Notes: a model not told the origin generated them from the sequence alone. Counted from the first letter of the stretch, positions 8,025 to 18,910 are shown. The stretch is 64,000 nt of DNA from Rhabdobacter roseus (GCF_014202275.1 NZ_JACHGF010000004.1:332928-396927); one strand, 5' to 3'. Numbers and translations are program-made.

Positions 8025-8906
8025 TTAGTCTTTCCCCAGCAGTTCAAAGCCCGACACGACGTCGAAGAGTTCGGCGTCGATGGTACTTTGGCGGAAGCGG
8101 TGGTAGCGTTGGGTGAGCTCCTGGAGAATTTCCTCAATATTTTTTTCGGCCCGTTGCATGGCCATGAGTCGGCTGGTATTTTCGCTGGCCAGGGATTCGG
8201 TACAAGCCTTGAAAAGCGATACAAACAGGTACTCCCGAATGAGGGCCTGTAGGGTGGGCGTAGAGGGCCCCTGTACGTGCGGAACGCAGGGCGTGGGCCA
8301 GGGCGTGTGCAGCAGTTGCTGGTACCAGTTTTTGTCCAGCGGGAGCAGCAACTGCCCGGTAGGCAGGTACCCGCCCTGCGCTACGGGCTGGTGATGAAAA
8401 AGGTAGAAATCCGTAATGCCCTCCTGCCGCTGGCTTTCTTCCAGCTGTTGAAGTACCTGGCCCACCAGTTGGGTTACGGCAGCCACGGAGTAGGGGGCCG
8501 TGTAGAGCCGGGCCGGGTGGTAGGTACCTCCCTCCAAGTGTCCGTAGAGCCTTTCGCCCACGACCCACACTATTTTCTCTCCGGGTAAGGTACTTAGGTG
8601 GTCCGTCAGGTAGTCGGCCAGGAGGTCGTTGAACTGTCCCACCAGCCCCTGATCGGACCCCAGCGCCAGCACGCCTACGGTTTTTTGGGCGGAGGCTGGA
8701 GGGGAAGGAGGAAGGGTACGCAGGCCTTCGTGACGAAAGTAGGCCGCCAGCCCCAGGGCCACCGTCTGGTGGTAGTCGTGCAGGGAAGTGAGCGCGGCTT
8801 CATACTGCTCGATGTTGGCGGCAGCCATGGTTTTCATGGTACGTACCACCGATCCCAGGTCCTGGGCACCGTCTATTTTTCGGGCTATGGCCTGCAAGGT
8901 TTCCAT
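8025..8906 (-). CDS. atpG: N-ATPase gamma subunit (central stalk)
   Basis: 293 residues, last gene of the N-ATPase operon. Forms the rotating central shaft inside the alpha3beta3 ring. Recognised from the N-terminal coiled coil (METLQAIARKIDGAQDLGSVVRTMKTMAAANIEQYE) and the C-terminal helix (SRLMAMQRAEKNIEEILQELTQRYHRFRQSTIDAELFDVVSGFELL), which matches the conserved RQxxIxxELxEIxxG end of gamma subunits. The middle Rossmann-like part is divergent. It starts 12 bp after the alpha stop codon. Confidence 0.9.
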   Translation of the reverse strand: METLQAIARKIDGAQDLGSVVRTMKTMAAANIEQYEAALTSLHDYHQTVALGLAAYFRHEGLRTLPPSPPASAQKTVGVLALGSDQGLVGQFNDLLADYLTDHLSTLPGEKIVWVVGERLYGHLEGGTYHPARLYTAPYSVAAVTQLVGQVLQQLEESQRQEGITDFYLFHHQPVAQGGYLPTGQLLLPLDKNWYQQLLHTPWPTPCVPHVQGPSTPTLQALIREYLFVSLFKACTESLASENTSRLMAMQRAEKNIEEILQELTQRYHRFRQSTIDAELFDVVSGFELLGKD

Positions 8907-8917
8907 AAAGAGGCTGG

Positions 8918-10450
8918 TTAGCTGTCTTTCGTAAAATCCGTCAGCACTTCGCGCGCGGCGGCCGTGATCGTTTGACGGTCTTCGTCGGACAAGGGCTGCG
9001 CCCAGTACAACCGCTCCATCAGGCTGGCTTTCAGGTCCTCCCGCGCCAACTGGTGCAACTGGGCTTCGGCCGTGGGTATTTGCTCGAGGGGTACCTGCGT
9101 GAGCAGGCCGCTGGTAAGTGCCACCAGCACCACGATCTGCTCGGGTACCGAGAGTGGCCGTAGCTCGGGCTGTACCAGGCAGGCCCGGATGCGTTGGCCG
9201 TAGTCAAGGGTTTGGGTTGTGGCTTCGTCGAGCCGGGCACCGAAGCGCGCAAAGGACTCCAGTTCCTCAAACTGGGCGTAGGCGAGTTTGAGGCTTCCGG
9301 CCACCGCCCGGTAGGCCGAGAGTTGTGCCTTCCCGCCCACGCGCGACACGGATTTTCCTACGTCAACGGCCGGAAGTACCCCCAGCGAAAACAGCGTAGG
9401 TGAAAGGTAGATCTGCCCGTCGGTGATGGAGATGATGTTGGTAGGAATGTAGGCCGACATGTTCTGGGCTTCCGTCTCCACGATGGGCAGGGCCGTCAGC
9501 GAACCTCCGCCCAGCTCTTCGCTCAGGTGGGTACTTCGCTCCAGCAGGCGCGAGTGGATGTAAAAAATATCGCCCGGAAAAGCTTCCCGCCCCGGCGGAC
9601 GCCGCAGCAGCAGCGACAGCTCCCGGTAGGCCCGGGCGTGGTTGGTCAGGTCGTCGTAGACGATCAGTACATCGCGGCCCCGTTCCATGAAAAACTCCGC
9701 AATGCTGGTGGCTGCATAGGGGGCAATGAATTGCAAACCCGGCGAGGTATTGCCTTCGGCTACCACCACAACGGTGTAGTCCATAGCTTCTTTCTCTTCG
9801 AGCCTCGCAATGACGTTGGCCACGGAGGAGGCGCGCTGGCCGATGGCGCAGTAAATACAGATGACGTCCTGGTCGCGCTGGTTGATGATGGCGTCCAGGG
9901 CCAGGGCCGTCTTGCCGGTCTGGCGGTCGCCCAGAATGAGCTCCCGCTGCCCGCGCCCCACCGGAATCAGCGCATCGACTACTTTCAGGCCCGTTTGCAG
10001 CGGGGTACTTACTGCCGCCCGGTCCATGATGGCCGTAGCGGGACGCTCCACCGGGTAGCGCTCGGTACCTACCAGGGTACTTTTTCCGTCCAGCGGTTCA
10101 CCCAACGGGCTTACTACCCGCCCCAACAGCGCATAGCCCACGGGGACGTCCATCACCCGGCCGGTGCGTTCTACTTCGTCGCCGGCTTTGAGCAGGGCGT
10201 CGTCGCAAAGCAGTACCACGCCTATTTCGTGGGCGTCTACGTTGAAGGCGATCCCGTACAGGTTGCCCCGAAAGCGGAGCAATTCTTCGTAGCCTACGTT
10301 GGGCAGGCCGGTTACCTTGGCTATTCCGGCCGACACGCTTTGCACCACGCCTACTTCCCGCAGAGCCAGGGTAGGCTGGTAGGTGGCGCGTCGTTGTTCT
10401 ACCTCAGCAAAGGTTTTGTCAAGGGTATGGAGGAGGCTGGTCGGTGCCAT
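8918..10450 (-). CDS. atpA: N-ATPase alpha subunit
   Basis: 510-residue non-catalytic nucleotide-binding subunit of the F1 head. The Walker A motif is GDRQTGKT (residues 174-181). Further markers are [16 protein letters not shown], the Walker B region [46 protein letters not shown], and SITDGQIYL. The catalytic-interface arginine lies in [10 protein letters not shown]. Gene order (alpha directly before gamma, no delta gene) is that of N-type ATPases, not the standard atpBEFHAGDC order. Confidence 0.95.
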   Translation of the reverse strand: MAPTSLLHTLDKTFAEVEQRRATYQPTLALREVGVVQSVSAGIAKVTGLPNVGYEELLRFRGNLYGIAFNVDAHEIGVVLLCDDALLKAGDEVERTGRVMDVPVGYALLGRVVSPLGEPLDGKSTLVGTERYPVERPATAIMDRAAVSTPLQTGLKVVDALIPVGRGQRELILGDRQTGKTALALDAIINQRDQDVICIYCAIGQRASSVANVIARLEEKEAMDYTVVVVAEGNTSPGLQFIAPYAATSIAEFFMERGRDVLIVYDDLTNHARAYRELSLLLRRPPGREAFPGDIFYIHSRLLERSTHLSEELGGGSLTALPIVETEAQNMSAYIPTNIISITDGQIYLSPTLFSLGVLPAVDVGKSVSRVGGKAQLSAYRAVAGSLKLAYAQFEELESFARFGARLDEATTQTLDYGQRIRACLVQPELRPLSVPEQIVVLVALTSGLLTQVPLEQIPTAEAQLHQLAREDLKASLMERLYWAQPLSDEDRQTITAAAREVLTDFTKDS

Positions 10451-10501
10451 AGCATATAAAATCAGGGTGTGATACTAAAAGGGAGGTACCTCGACGGCGG
10501 G

Positions 10502-11281
10502 TCAAGCGGTCTTTTCGGCCGGTTCGCTGGCCGTTTCCAGGATGCGTGTTTCCAAATCGCGGAGGTAGTCCGATACGTTCCAGGATAGCTTGTAGCCTTC
10601 GGCGCTTAGCTCGATTCCGTTCAGGAGCTCAGGCCGGGTGGAAAAATGCAGCGGAGGGGTACTTCCCAGTACCTGGGTCAACGTTTCCTGCAACATAGCC
10701 CGTTGATCGGCGGCGAGCTCAAAAGCACTGTAAAGGGTCAGCGGTGGCTGCTCGGAGGGGGATTGGAAAGCCGTTACTAGCGGTTTCCGTTCGGTTTCGC
10801 CGAGCTGTTTTAGTCGCTCCACAAACACCGCCACCATCTGTTCTTCGAGGCTCTGAGAGGCCAGGTCGGTCAGGATTTGCTGGCTAATGGCAATCACCTC
10901 GTGTTGAATCCGTGCCCTCACCACCTGCTGGGCGCTTCCCTGTTCGTCCCGAAGCGCTTGTTCCAGGGTTAGCCGCAGGGTTTGGATCTCGGCCCGGCTT
11001 TCTTCCAGGAGCCGTTTTCGTTCCGCTTTAGCTTGGTCCACGGCCTCTTGCAGCAGCTCCTGGCGCTGGTGGTCAAAGGCTTCATTTTTTTGCGCAAGTA
11101 CCTCTCCCTTTTGGGTAGCTTCCAGCATCCTGGTGTTCGCTTCCTGCAGCTGGGCGGCGACCCGCCGCTCGCGCGCATCAATGGCTTCCAGAATAGGCTT
11201 GTAGAGAAACCGCTTCAGTAACCAAACCAGCACGAGGAAATTAACAATCTGCGCGGCAACCGTAAACCAATCGATTAGCAT
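10502..11281 (-). CDS. atpF: N-ATPase stator subunit b with a delta-like C-terminal domain
   Basis: 259 residues, about 100 longer than a standard b subunit. Residues 1-25 form the membrane anchor (TVAAQIVNFLVLVWLLKRFLY). Residues 30-165 are a long charged coiled coil (peripheral stalk). From about 170 the sequence changes to PLTLYSAFELAADQRAMLQETL and then LNGIELSAEGYKLSWNVSDYLRDLE, which resembles the C-terminal end of delta/OSCP subunits (SA..L...Q...L...L, GGI.I..GD...D.S...L..L). The operon has no separate delta gene, so this fusion probably supplies both functions. The pattern is known from N-ATPases; assignment of the delta-like part is by eye. Confidence 0.85.
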   Translation of the reverse strand: MLIDWFTVAAQIVNFLVLVWLLKRFLYKPILEAIDARERRVAAQLQEANTRMLEATQKGEVLAQKNEAFDHQRQELLQEAVDQAKAERKRLLEESRAEIQTLRLTLEQALRDEQGSAQQVVRARIQHEVIAISQQILTDLASQSLEEQMVAVFVERLKQLGETERKPLVTAFQSPSEQPPLTLYSAFELAADQRAMLQETLTQVLGSTPPLHFSTRPELLNGIELSAEGYKLSWNVSDYLRDLETRILETASEPAEKTA

Positions 11282-11296
11282 GACAGCGTCGTTTTA

Positions 11297-11566
11297 TTAA
11301 TTTGAAATGATGTAGTTCCAGAAGGGATTGGCAAAAATGATGATCATGGCGACCACAAAGCAGTAGATGGCCGTAGACTCGACCATGGCCAGCCCCACAA
11401 AGAGCGTACGGGTAATGGTGGGAGCGGCGTCGGGCTGCTGAGCCAGTGATGCCAGGGCGGACGCCACGGCTTTGCCCTGTCCAAGGGCCGGGCCAATGGA
11501 GCCGATGCTGATCGTGAGACCGGCGGTAGCAATGGAAATGATGGCGATTAAGGTTACGTTATCCAT
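11297..11566 (-). CDS. atpE: N-ATPase c subunit (rotor ring)
   Basis: 89-residue hairpin of two membrane helices that forms the ion-carrying rotor ring. Helix 1 has the glycine-rich GSIGPALGQGKAVASAL; the polar loop is QQPDAAP; helix 2 has MVESTAIY. The ion ligands of sodium-translocating c rings (Q32, E65, S66, T67, Y70 in Ilyobacter tartaricus) correspond here to Q30, E63, S64, T65 and Y68, all present. This supports Na+ coupling, though H+ can also be carried by such sites. It lies between a and b in the operon. Confidence 0.93.
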   Translation of the reverse strand: MDNVTLIAIISIATAGLTISIGSIGPALGQGKAVASALASLAQQPDAAPTITRTLFVGLAMVESTAIYCFVVAMIIIFANPFWNYIISN

Positions 11567-11639
11567 AGAGGTAAAGTTTGAAGGAAAGTAAGTCGTGTTC
11601 GGTTAGGTACTTGGGTTAAAATCATTGCTTTGGGAAAAA

Positions 11640-12299
11640 TCAGCGGGTTGCGGCGGCTATGTACACCGCCGCCAGAATGCTAAAAATATAGGCCTGGATC
11701 ATGCCCGTGAGCATGCCCAGGGCTGTCATCACGATCGGGAACAGGAAAGGGGTAATACTCAGCAGGATGCTCACAATCACGGCCCCGCTCATCATATTAC
11801 CAAACAACCTCACCGCCAGCGCCAGCGTGCGCGAGAGCTCCCCGATGATATTAAAGGGCAGCATGATGAAGCTGGGCTGCAAATAGGAGGAAAGGTACTT
11901 TAAGAGACCTACCTCCAAAATGCCAAAAACCGGCACGGCCAAGAACACACAGACGGCCAGAGCCGCCGTGGTGGAAAGGGAGCTGGTGGGGGGATGATAG
12001 CCCGGCACAATGGCCAGCAGATTGGAAACGGCGATGAACAAAAACAAAGTACCCAGGAAAGAGATGTACTTTTTGGGCTCGCGGATTCCTACTTCGCGGA
12101 TCTGCTCGTTGATGCCGATCACGATGATTTCAAGGGTACTTTGCCAGCGCGAAATGCGATGCTCGGTAAGGAGGCGGCGGGTAACCAGCCGGGACGCCAC
12201 GACCATGAGTAGCATAAGTACCCAGGTGGTGGCGATGGTGGCGTTGATTTTTACAAATCCGTATTCCCACAGGATGATTTCGTCCGGACTAAGTCTCAT
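11640..12299 (-). CDS. atpB: N-ATPase a subunit
   Basis: 219-residue membrane stator subunit with about five or six helices that forms the two ion half-channels against the c ring. The essential arginine is R164 in LALAVRLFGNMMSG, the standard motif of helix 4/5. GELSRTLALAVRLFGN and the C-terminal GMIQAYIFSILAAVYIAAA match the family. It is shorter at the N-terminus than E. coli AtpB, as usual for N-ATPases. The ATG at 12299 overlaps the end of atpR by 11 bp, which suggests coupled translation. Confidence 0.93.
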   Translation of the reverse strand: MRLSPDEIILWEYGFVKINATIATTWVLMLLMVVASRLVTRRLLTEHRISRWQSTLEIIVIGINEQIREVGIREPKKYISFLGTLFLFIAVSNLLAIVPGYHPPTSSLSTTAALAVCVFLAVPVFGILEVGLLKYLSSYLQPSFIMLPFNIIGELSRTLALAVRLFGNMMSGAVIVSILLSITPFLFPIVMTALGMLTGMIQAYIFSILAAVYIAAATR

Positions 12300-12606
12300 G
12301 GGTAGCCTCCTTTCTGTTCGGTGCGGCGGGATTGGCCTGCACCCACCGGATACTCACCACCCGCACGAGCAAAAAACCGGCCACACAGACCAGCAAACGC
12401 GGCCAGGCACCAGCCGACAGCCAATAGAAGCCGGCCAGGGCCATCCCGATGCGAAGCACATAGCTGGGCAGTAGCCAAAGGGCGGGGTAGCGCGCAGTCA
12501 GCGCTTTCTTGACGGTGAGCCACAGGCCACCAAAGTACAGGCCGCCCAGTACCAGTCCGCCCGCCAGGGAAATCAGGTAGTCGAATAGATTACTCATCGT
12601 TGCCAT
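12289..12606 (-). CDS. atpR: N-ATPase subunit AtpR
   Basis: 105-residue membrane protein with three predicted helices (LFDYLISLAGGLVLGGLYFGGLW, LWLLPSYVLRIGMALAGFYWL, PRLLVCVAGFLLVRVVSIRW). The position between atpQ and atpB and the conserved arginines within the helices (VLRIG, LVRVVSIRW) fit AtpR, the N-ATPase-specific protein thought to help c-ring assembly. The start chosen is ATG 12606, preceded by AAAAGGA, one of the few good ribosome binding sites here; it overlaps the atpQ end by 17 bp. Earlier in-frame starts add only a charged tail lying inside atpQ. Confidence 0.82.
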   Translation of the reverse strand: MATMSNLFDYLISLAGGLVLGGLYFGGLWLTVKKALTARYPALWLLPSYVLRIGMALAGFYWLSAGAWPRLLVCVAGFLLVRVVSIRWVQANPAAPNRKEATHET

Positions 12607-12907
12607 TATTTTCCTTTTGGTGTATTTCTGTATCTTCTTTTCCCAGCCACTGCCAGGCAATCACACAACCTACCATCAACCCCACCACCAGCAGGCTTAG
12701 GGTCCAGGAGTGGTTCTGCGGATAGCGGCGGTCCAGCCATACGCCGAGGCTCGTGCCGATCAGGGCAGGTATCGCCACCGACCAGCCTACGAGCCCAAAC
12801 ATCCCCAGCCCGAACCAGACGCTTTGGTTTTGGCGTTGAGCGGTCAGTTTGCGTTCCGCTTTTTGCTCGATTTGGCGGCTAAAATGGTTCGGTTCCTCGG
12901 GGTTCAT
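12590..12907 (-). CDS. atpQ: N-ATPase subunit AtpQ (AtpI/AtpZ-like)
   Basis: 105 residues with two membrane helices (GLGMFGLVGWSVAIPALIGTSLGVWLD and SWTLSLLVVGLMVGCVIAWQWL) and charged ends. The motif GxxLGxWLD(R) between the helices is typical of the AtpI/AtpZ small proteins placed ahead of the a subunit; in N-ATPase operons this gene is called atpQ and is thought to aid assembly or Mg2+/Ca2+ supply. It starts 14 bp after the epsilon stop codon. Confidence 0.82.
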   Translation of the reverse strand: MNPEEPNHFSRQIEQKAERKLTAQRQNQSVWFGLGMFGLVGWSVAIPALIGTSLGVWLDRRYPQNHSWTLSLLVVGLMVGCVIAWQWLGKEDTEIHQKENNGNDE

Positions 12908-12921
12908 CCTAGTTCGTTTGG

Positions 12922-13323
12922 CTAATCGTGAAACTGCTTCAAGGTCCGTATCAAGCCGGTTTCCATGCGGGTCATGGCCGCCCGCAGGTCCTTCTCGCTA
13001 GTTTGAAGTACCTTAAATTCCTTTTCGACGGCCTCCTTGAGGGTACGAAGGTCGTCGCCCTGGATGGCGTGACGTACTGAAAGCCGCACCAGGGGACCCG
13101 TCTTCACCAGAATGCCTTCGTCAACGGCCAGGTACAGTACCTGGCCTTCGTCGGTTTCGTACTCAAAAATGCTGGGTACCACGGCGGCTACGCAGTCGAG
13201 CCGATTGGGCAGTATCCCAAACGAGCCACCGGCGGTTTCGGCTACCAGGCGCGTGACCCGACCTACTTCGGAAAAAACCCGAAACGGCAGCAATACTTTC
13301 AACGTAGCGTAGCGCGCTTCCAT
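12922..13323 (-). CDS. atpC: N-ATPase epsilon subunit
   Basis: 133-residue subunit of the central stalk. It has the N-terminal beta-sandwich (TLKVLLPFRVFSEVGRVTRLVAETAGGSFGILPNRLDCVAAVVPSIFEY), where the usual GxxGxLPxHxx motif reads GSFGILPNRLD, and a short C-terminal helical part. It lies second in the operon, 25 bp after atpD, the N-ATPase order. The C-terminal helices are short of the regulatory form seen in E. coli, so inhibition by epsilon cannot be assumed. Confidence 0.88.
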   Translation of the reverse strand: MEARYATLKVLLPFRVFSEVGRVTRLVAETAGGSFGILPNRLDCVAAVVPSIFEYETDEGQVLYLAVDEGILVKTGPLVRLSVRHAIQGDDLRTLKEAVEKEFKVLQTSEKDLRAAMTRMETGLIRTLKQFHD

Positions 13324-13348
13324 GCGGATAGATTGATATTGATTAGGT

Positions 13349-14782
<1,434 letters not shown>

Positions 14783-14831
14783 CTATGGGGGGTATGGATC
14801 GTGAGTGGTAGCAAAAAAGTACCTTGTATTT

Positions 14832-14839
14832 CAAAGATA
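14832..14839 (-). promoter_or_regulatory. Probable -7 box of the N-ATPase operon
   Basis: On the minus strand the sequence reads TATCTTTG, matching the Bacteroidota TAnnTTTG element; transcription would start about 45 nt before the atpD ATG. No TTTG lies at the ideal -33 distance (a TTTG occurs 14 bp upstream instead), so this is a moderate call. Confidence 0.4.
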
Positions 14840-14898
14840 CGCCGATGAGGAGGCAAAACCTATAATTATCGGGCAAATTGACGCAGATCATAAAAAAA

Positions 14899-14926
14899 CC
14901 GGGGAGAATGTCAGCATTCTCCCCGG
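14899..14926 (-). terminator. Rho-independent terminator of asnS
   Basis: Perfect 12-bp stem (14899-14910 with 14915-14926), TCAG loop on the plus strand. On the minus strand the stem is followed by seven T residues. It lies 30 bp after the asnS stop and upstream of the ATPase promoter, separating the two units. Confidence 0.88.
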
Positions 14927-14955
14927 TCATGGGCAGGTTACAAAATGGGGTACTT

Positions 14956-16392
14956 TTAGAACTCAGCGCTCTTGGGATAACGCGGGAAGGGGATCACATC
15001 CCGGATGTTGCCCATACCCGATACAAAAAGTACCAGCCGCTCGAAGCCCAGTCCGAAGCCCGCGTGCGGAGCCGTGCCGAACTGCCGCGTTTCGAGGTAC
15101 CACCAGAGGTTTTCGGGCTCAATACCTACCTCATGTACGCGCTCAAGGAGTTTATCGTAGTTTTCTTCGCGCTGGCTACCGCCGATGATCTCCCCAATGC
15201 CGGGAAAGAGCACGTCCATGGCCCGCACGGTTTTCCCGTCTTCGTCGAGCTTCATATAGAACGCCTTGATTTCCCGAGGGTAGTTGGTCAGGATCACCGG
15301 CTTCTTGAAGTGTTTTTCCACCAGGTACCTTTCGTGCTCGCTTTGCAGGTCGATGCCCCATTCCACCGGGTACTGAAACTTTTTCTCCTTGTGGGGTTTG
15401 CATTTCAGCAAAATCTCGATGGCTTCGGTATAGGTGAGTCGCTCGAAGGGGTTTTCCACCACGAAGCGCAGCTTTTCCAGCAGGGGCATGGAGCGCTCGG
15501 TCTGGGGCTTGTTTTTTTCTTCTTCGGCCTGGCGCTTTTCCAGAAACGCCAGGTCGTCGGCGCAGTGTTCGAGGGCGTAGCTGATCACGTACTTCACAAA
15601 GTCCTCGGCCAGGTCCATGTTGTCTTCCAGTTCGAAGAAAGCCATTTCGGGCTCAATCATCCAGAACTCGGCCAGGTGCCGCGTGGTGTTGGAGTTTTCG
15701 GCGCGGAAAGTAGGCCCAAAGGTATAGATCTTGGAAAGCGCCAGGGCACCCAGCTCCCCTTCCAACTGCCCCGATACGGTGAGGTTGGCCTCGCGGCCGA
15801 AGAAATCCTCGCTGAAGTCGATCTTGCCTTCCTCGTTTTTGGGTGGATTGTATAGGTCCAGCGTCGTCACCCGGAACATCTCCCCCGCGCCCTCGGCGTC
15901 GGAGGCGGTAATGATGGGCGTATGGAGGTAGAAGAATCCGTTGTCGTTGTAGTACTTATGCACGGCAAAAGCCAGCGCGTGCCGCAGCCGCAGAATGGCT
16001 CCAAACGTGTTGGTGCGGGGCCGCAGGTGAGCTATTTCGCGGAGAAATTCCAACGAGTGCTTTTTGGGCTGGAGCGGATAGTGGTCTGGATCGGCCGTGC
16101 CGTACACCTCCACCGACTCTATTTTTACTTCTACTGCCTGTCCCGAGCCCAGTGATTCTACGAGTTGGCCGGTTACATTCAGGCAGGAGCCCGTCGTAAT
16201 AAGGCGTAGGGTGTCGTCCGGGATCTCGCCCGGCGCGGCTACGGCCTGGATGTTGTGGATCGTGGAGCCGTCGTTGATGGCGATGAAGATCGCATTTTTA
16301 CTCTCGCGCTTGGTACGTACCCAGCCTTTCACGACCACCGACTGCCCCACCTGGGCGTCTTTCAGGAGTTGTTTGATCTGTACAGGACCCAT
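14956..16392 (-). CDS. asnS: Asparaginyl-tRNA synthetase
   Basis: 478-residue class IIb aminoacyl-tRNA synthetase charging tRNA-Asn. The N-terminal OB-fold anticodon domain ([33 protein letters not shown]) is followed by the catalytic domain with motif 2 ([26 protein letters not shown]) and motif 3 ([31 protein letters not shown]), which together give AsnS rather than AspS. Start ATG at 16392. Single-gene unit with its own promoter and terminator. Confidence 0.96.
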   Translation of the reverse strand: MGPVQIKQLLKDAQVGQSVVVKGWVRTKRESKNAIFIAINDGSTIHNIQAVAAPGEIPDDTLRLITTGSCLNVTGQLVESLGSGQAVEVKIESVEVYGTADPDHYPLQPKKHSLEFLREIAHLRPRTNTFGAILRLRHALAFAVHKYYNDNGFFYLHTPIITASDAEGAGEMFRVTTLDLYNPPKNEEGKIDFSEDFFGREANLTVSGQLEGELGALALSKIYTFGPTFRAENSNTTRHLAEFWMIEPEMAFFELEDNMDLAEDFVKYVISYALEHCADDLAFLEKRQAEEEKNKPQTERSMPLLEKLRFVVENPFERLTYTEAIEILLKCKPHKEKKFQYPVEWGIDLQSEHERYLVEKHFKKPVILTNYPREIKAFYMKLDEDGKTVRAMDVLFPGIGEIIGGSQREENYDKLLERVHEVGIEPENLWWYLETRQFGTAPHAGFGLGFERLVLFVSGMGNIRDVIPFPRYPKSAEF

Positions 16393-16726
16393 GTATATTG
16401 GATAATAGAGATAGTATGGTTTTGCTCAGTGCAATGAGGTCGCAAAATTACAAATTACGCGTCGAAAACCTACCCGCCCAGCGCTATTCGTACCGGAATT
16501 GTAACTTCCTTTTTGTGCCTAAAAGTAGACAAAAAAGGAAGAAGTGATGAAATTTAAGTAATTGTTTATGAATGTATTACATAAATTTTGTAACTTTTTT
16601 CATTCGTTTTTGAGAGAATATGGTAAATTGGTACGACTATTGATAGCCAAGTTGCAAAAGAGCGTTCGTTTCGTGTGGAAGATAGTGGGCTATAAACTCA
16701 GCTTTATGATAAACAACTACTGAACC
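16393..16726. other. Divergent promoter region between asnS and rpoN (334 bp)
   Basis: No gene is seen. The first 150 bp hold the asnS promoter candidate; the rest is AT-rich and leads into rpoN. A TAAATTTTG sequence near 16582 is one base longer than a proper TAnnTTTG box, so no confident rpoN promoter can be named. Confidence 0.6.
16443..16450 (-). promoter_or_regulatory. Probable -7 box of asnS
   Basis: The minus strand reads TAATTTTG, matching TAnnTTTG, about 50 nt upstream of the asnS ATG. The -33 position is not a clean TTTG (GGTTTTCG region), so confidence is moderate. Confidence 0.4.
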
Positions 16727-18178
16727 ATGCAAAAACTGATTCTTAATCAAAGTCTGCTGCAAAAATTATCCCCACAGCAGATTCAATTCATCAAACTTTT
16801 GCAAATTCCCACGGCCGAGCTAGAAGGACGCATCAAAGAAGAGATTGAGATCAATCCGGCGCTGGAAGAAGGCGCCGAGGAGATCCAGAAAAATGAGTTC
16901 GAAGCGGAGTTTGACGAAGATTCCGACTACGACGATCGGCGCAACGATGAGCTCGACATCGATGGATACCTTAACCAGGATGAGCTCAATGGCTACAAAA
17001 TGTACGGCGATGGTACTTTTCAGGACGAGGAAGAGCGCGAAATGCCGATGGCCTCGCGTCACACCCTGGCCGACAGCCTCTACCAACAATTTGGGTTTTT
17101 GCTCCTGACGGAGCAGCAACGCCTGCTGGGCCTGCACCTGCTGGGAAGCATTGAAGGCGACGGGTACCTGCGCCGCCCCTTGCGCTCCATAGCCAATGAC
17201 CTGGCCTTTACGCAGGGGATCTATACCAGCGAGCCGGAGCTGGAAAAGGTACTTCATAAAATACAAACCCTGGAGCCTGCGGGCATTGGTGCCCGCGACC
17301 TGCCCGAGTGCCTGCTGCTGCAACTACGCCGCAAGAAGCAGTCGGACCTGATCGTGCAGCTGGCGATCCAGGTCATTGAGCATTACTTCGAAGAATTTTC
17401 TAAAAAGCACTACGAAAAAATTCAGAAGCGCCTGGGGATGTCGCAGGAAGAAGCCCGGCAGGTACTTTTGCTCATTACGCGCCTCAATCCCAAGCCGGGC
17501 TCGGTAGAGGGCGACGACGACCGGGCGCACTACCTCACCCCGGACTTTATCCTGATCAACAACAACGGACGGCTGGAAGTAACCCTCAACAGCCGCAACG
17601 CTCCTGAGTTGCGCGTCAACCGGTCTTTTGCCGAAATGCTGGATACCTACCACAAAAGCGATAAAACCAACAAGAACATCCGCGAGACGGTCACTTTCGT
17701 GAAGCAAAAGCTCGACTCGGCCAAGTGGTTCATTGATGCCATCAAACAGCGGCAGGCTACGCTCATGCGCACCATGAATGCCATCCTAAGGTACCAGTAC
17801 GATTTCTTCCTGGACGGCGACGAAAACCGGCTGCGCCCCATGATCCTCAAAGACATTGCCACCATCATCGAGATGGACGTCTCGACGGTGTCACGGGTGG
17901 CGAGCAGCAAGAGCATCCAGACCGAGTTCGGCCTCTACCCGCTGAAGTACTTTTTCTCCGAAGGAATCTCCACCGAGTCGGGCGAGGACGTCAGCAGCCG
18001 GGAGGTCAAGAACATCCTGCGCGAGCTCATCGAAACCGAACCCAAGCGCAAGCCTTTCTCGGACGACAAGCTCGAAAAAATGCTCAACGAAAAGGGGTAC
18101 TTTATAGCCCGCCGCACGGTGGCTAAGTACCGCGAGCAGCTCAATATTCCCGTAGCGCGCCTGCGCAAGCAGATTTGA
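16727..18178 (+). CDS. rpoN: RNA polymerase sigma-54 factor
   Basis: 483 residues. Region I is the glutamine/leucine-rich activator-contact segment (QSLLQKLSPQQIQFIKLLQIPTAELEGRIKEEIEINPALEE). It is followed by an acidic region II (about 55-90), the core-binding domain (PAGIGARDLPECLLLQLR), the HTH (RLRPMILKDIATIIEMDVSTVSRVASSK), and the RpoN box ARRTVAKYRE near residue 461 that reads the -24 GG element. The usual ATAQLR-like end is present as LNIPVARLRKQI. It directs transcription by RNA polymerase only with AAA+ activators; none is encoded here. Confidence 0.96.
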   Translation: MQKLILNQSLLQKLSPQQIQFIKLLQIPTAELEGRIKEEIEINPALEEGAEEIQKNEFEAEFDEDSDYDDRRNDELDIDGYLNQDELNGYKMYGDGTFQDEEEREMPMASRHTLADSLYQQFGFLLLTEQQRLLGLHLLGSIEGDGYLRRPLRSIANDLAFTQGIYTSEPELEKVLHKIQTLEPAGIGARDLPECLLLQLRRKKQSDLIVQLAIQVIEHYFEEFSKKHYEKIQKRLGMSQEEARQVLLLITRLNPKPGSVEGDDDRAHYLTPDFILINNNGRLEVTLNSRNAPELRVNRSFAEMLDTYHKSDKTNKNIRETVTFVKQKLDSAKWFIDAIKQRQATLMRTMNAILRYQYDFFLDGDENRLRPMILKDIATIIEMDVSTVSRVASSKSIQTEFGLYPLKYFFSEGISTESGEDVSSREVKNILRELIETEPKRKPFSDDKLEKMLNEKGYFIARRTVAKYREQLNIPVARLRKQI

Positions 18179-18217
18179 GCCGTATACACACCGAGCCAAA
18201 CTTTTTTTGCGTTGTTG

Positions 18218-18910
18218 ATGTACCCTTTTAGGAGTACATTTGTCGTGTGTATACTAACCCTGGCGCAAAAATTGAATACCCGCTTAGCTAACTTTTTGTC
18301 GGTGGCCTTCCACCCCCTGTTGCTACCCACCTACCTATTTGGCGTTCTTTTCTGGTTAGTTCCCGACCTGCTGGGGGTGAGTTCGCTGGCGCTGTCGGCG
18401 CAGGGCAGCCTGTTGCTTTTGTTGTTTCTGAATACCTTCGCCGCTCCCGCCCTGCTCATTTACTACTTCTACCGGCTGGGCTTTGTGCAGAGCCTGCGGC
18501 TCGAAACCCTCCGCGACCGCCAGATTCCCTACGTCATCACGGTGCTTATCTACGTGCTGTCTACCTACCTGTTTGGCTGGCGGTTTCAGCCCATCAGTGA
18601 GCTGGCTCCGCAGATCGCCATTGTGCTGGGTAGCATCACTTTTGCCATGGCCGTGGTAGCCGTGGTGAGCCTGCGCTGGAAAATCAGCGCCCACGCCACC
18701 GGCATCGGCGGCTGCGTGGGGGCCATCAGCGGGCTTTTTGTGCGCTACGGCGATTTCCACCTCTTCTACCTGCTTGTGGGCTCGGTGCTCCTGACCGGCT
18801 GGCTGCTCAGCGCGCGCCTGCACCTCAACGCCCACACGCCGGGCCAGATCGGCGCCGGACTGCTGCTGGGGCTGCTGGTGAGCGTCGAAACCGTCTTTGT
18901 ATTTTTTTGA
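18218..18910 (+). CDS. Polytopic membrane protein, PAP2-phosphatase-like
   Basis: 230 residues, about six membrane helices. The C-terminal half carries ISAHATGIGGCVGAISGLF and SARLHLNAHTPGQIGAGLLLGLL, which resemble motifs 2 and 3 of PAP2-family lipid phosphatases (SGHA..., SR...G.H.P.D...G...G), with histidines in the expected places. No clear motif 1 (KxxxxxxRP) is seen, so activity is uncertain. The start is the ATG at 18218. A TACATTTG sequence at 18235-18242 resembles a -7 box and could mean that translation starts further downstream. It follows rpoN by 39 bp. Confidence 0.6.
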   Translation: MYPFRSTFVVCILTLAQKLNTRLANFLSVAFHPLLLPTYLFGVLFWLVPDLLGVSSLALSAQGSLLLLLFLNTFAAPALLIYYFYRLGFVQSLRLETLRDRQIPYVITVLIYVLSTYLFGWRFQPISELAPQIAIVLGSITFAMAVVAVVSLRWKISAHATGIGGCVGAISGLFVRYGDFHLFYLLVGSVLLTGWLLSARLHLNAHTPGQIGAGLLLGLLVSVETVFVFF

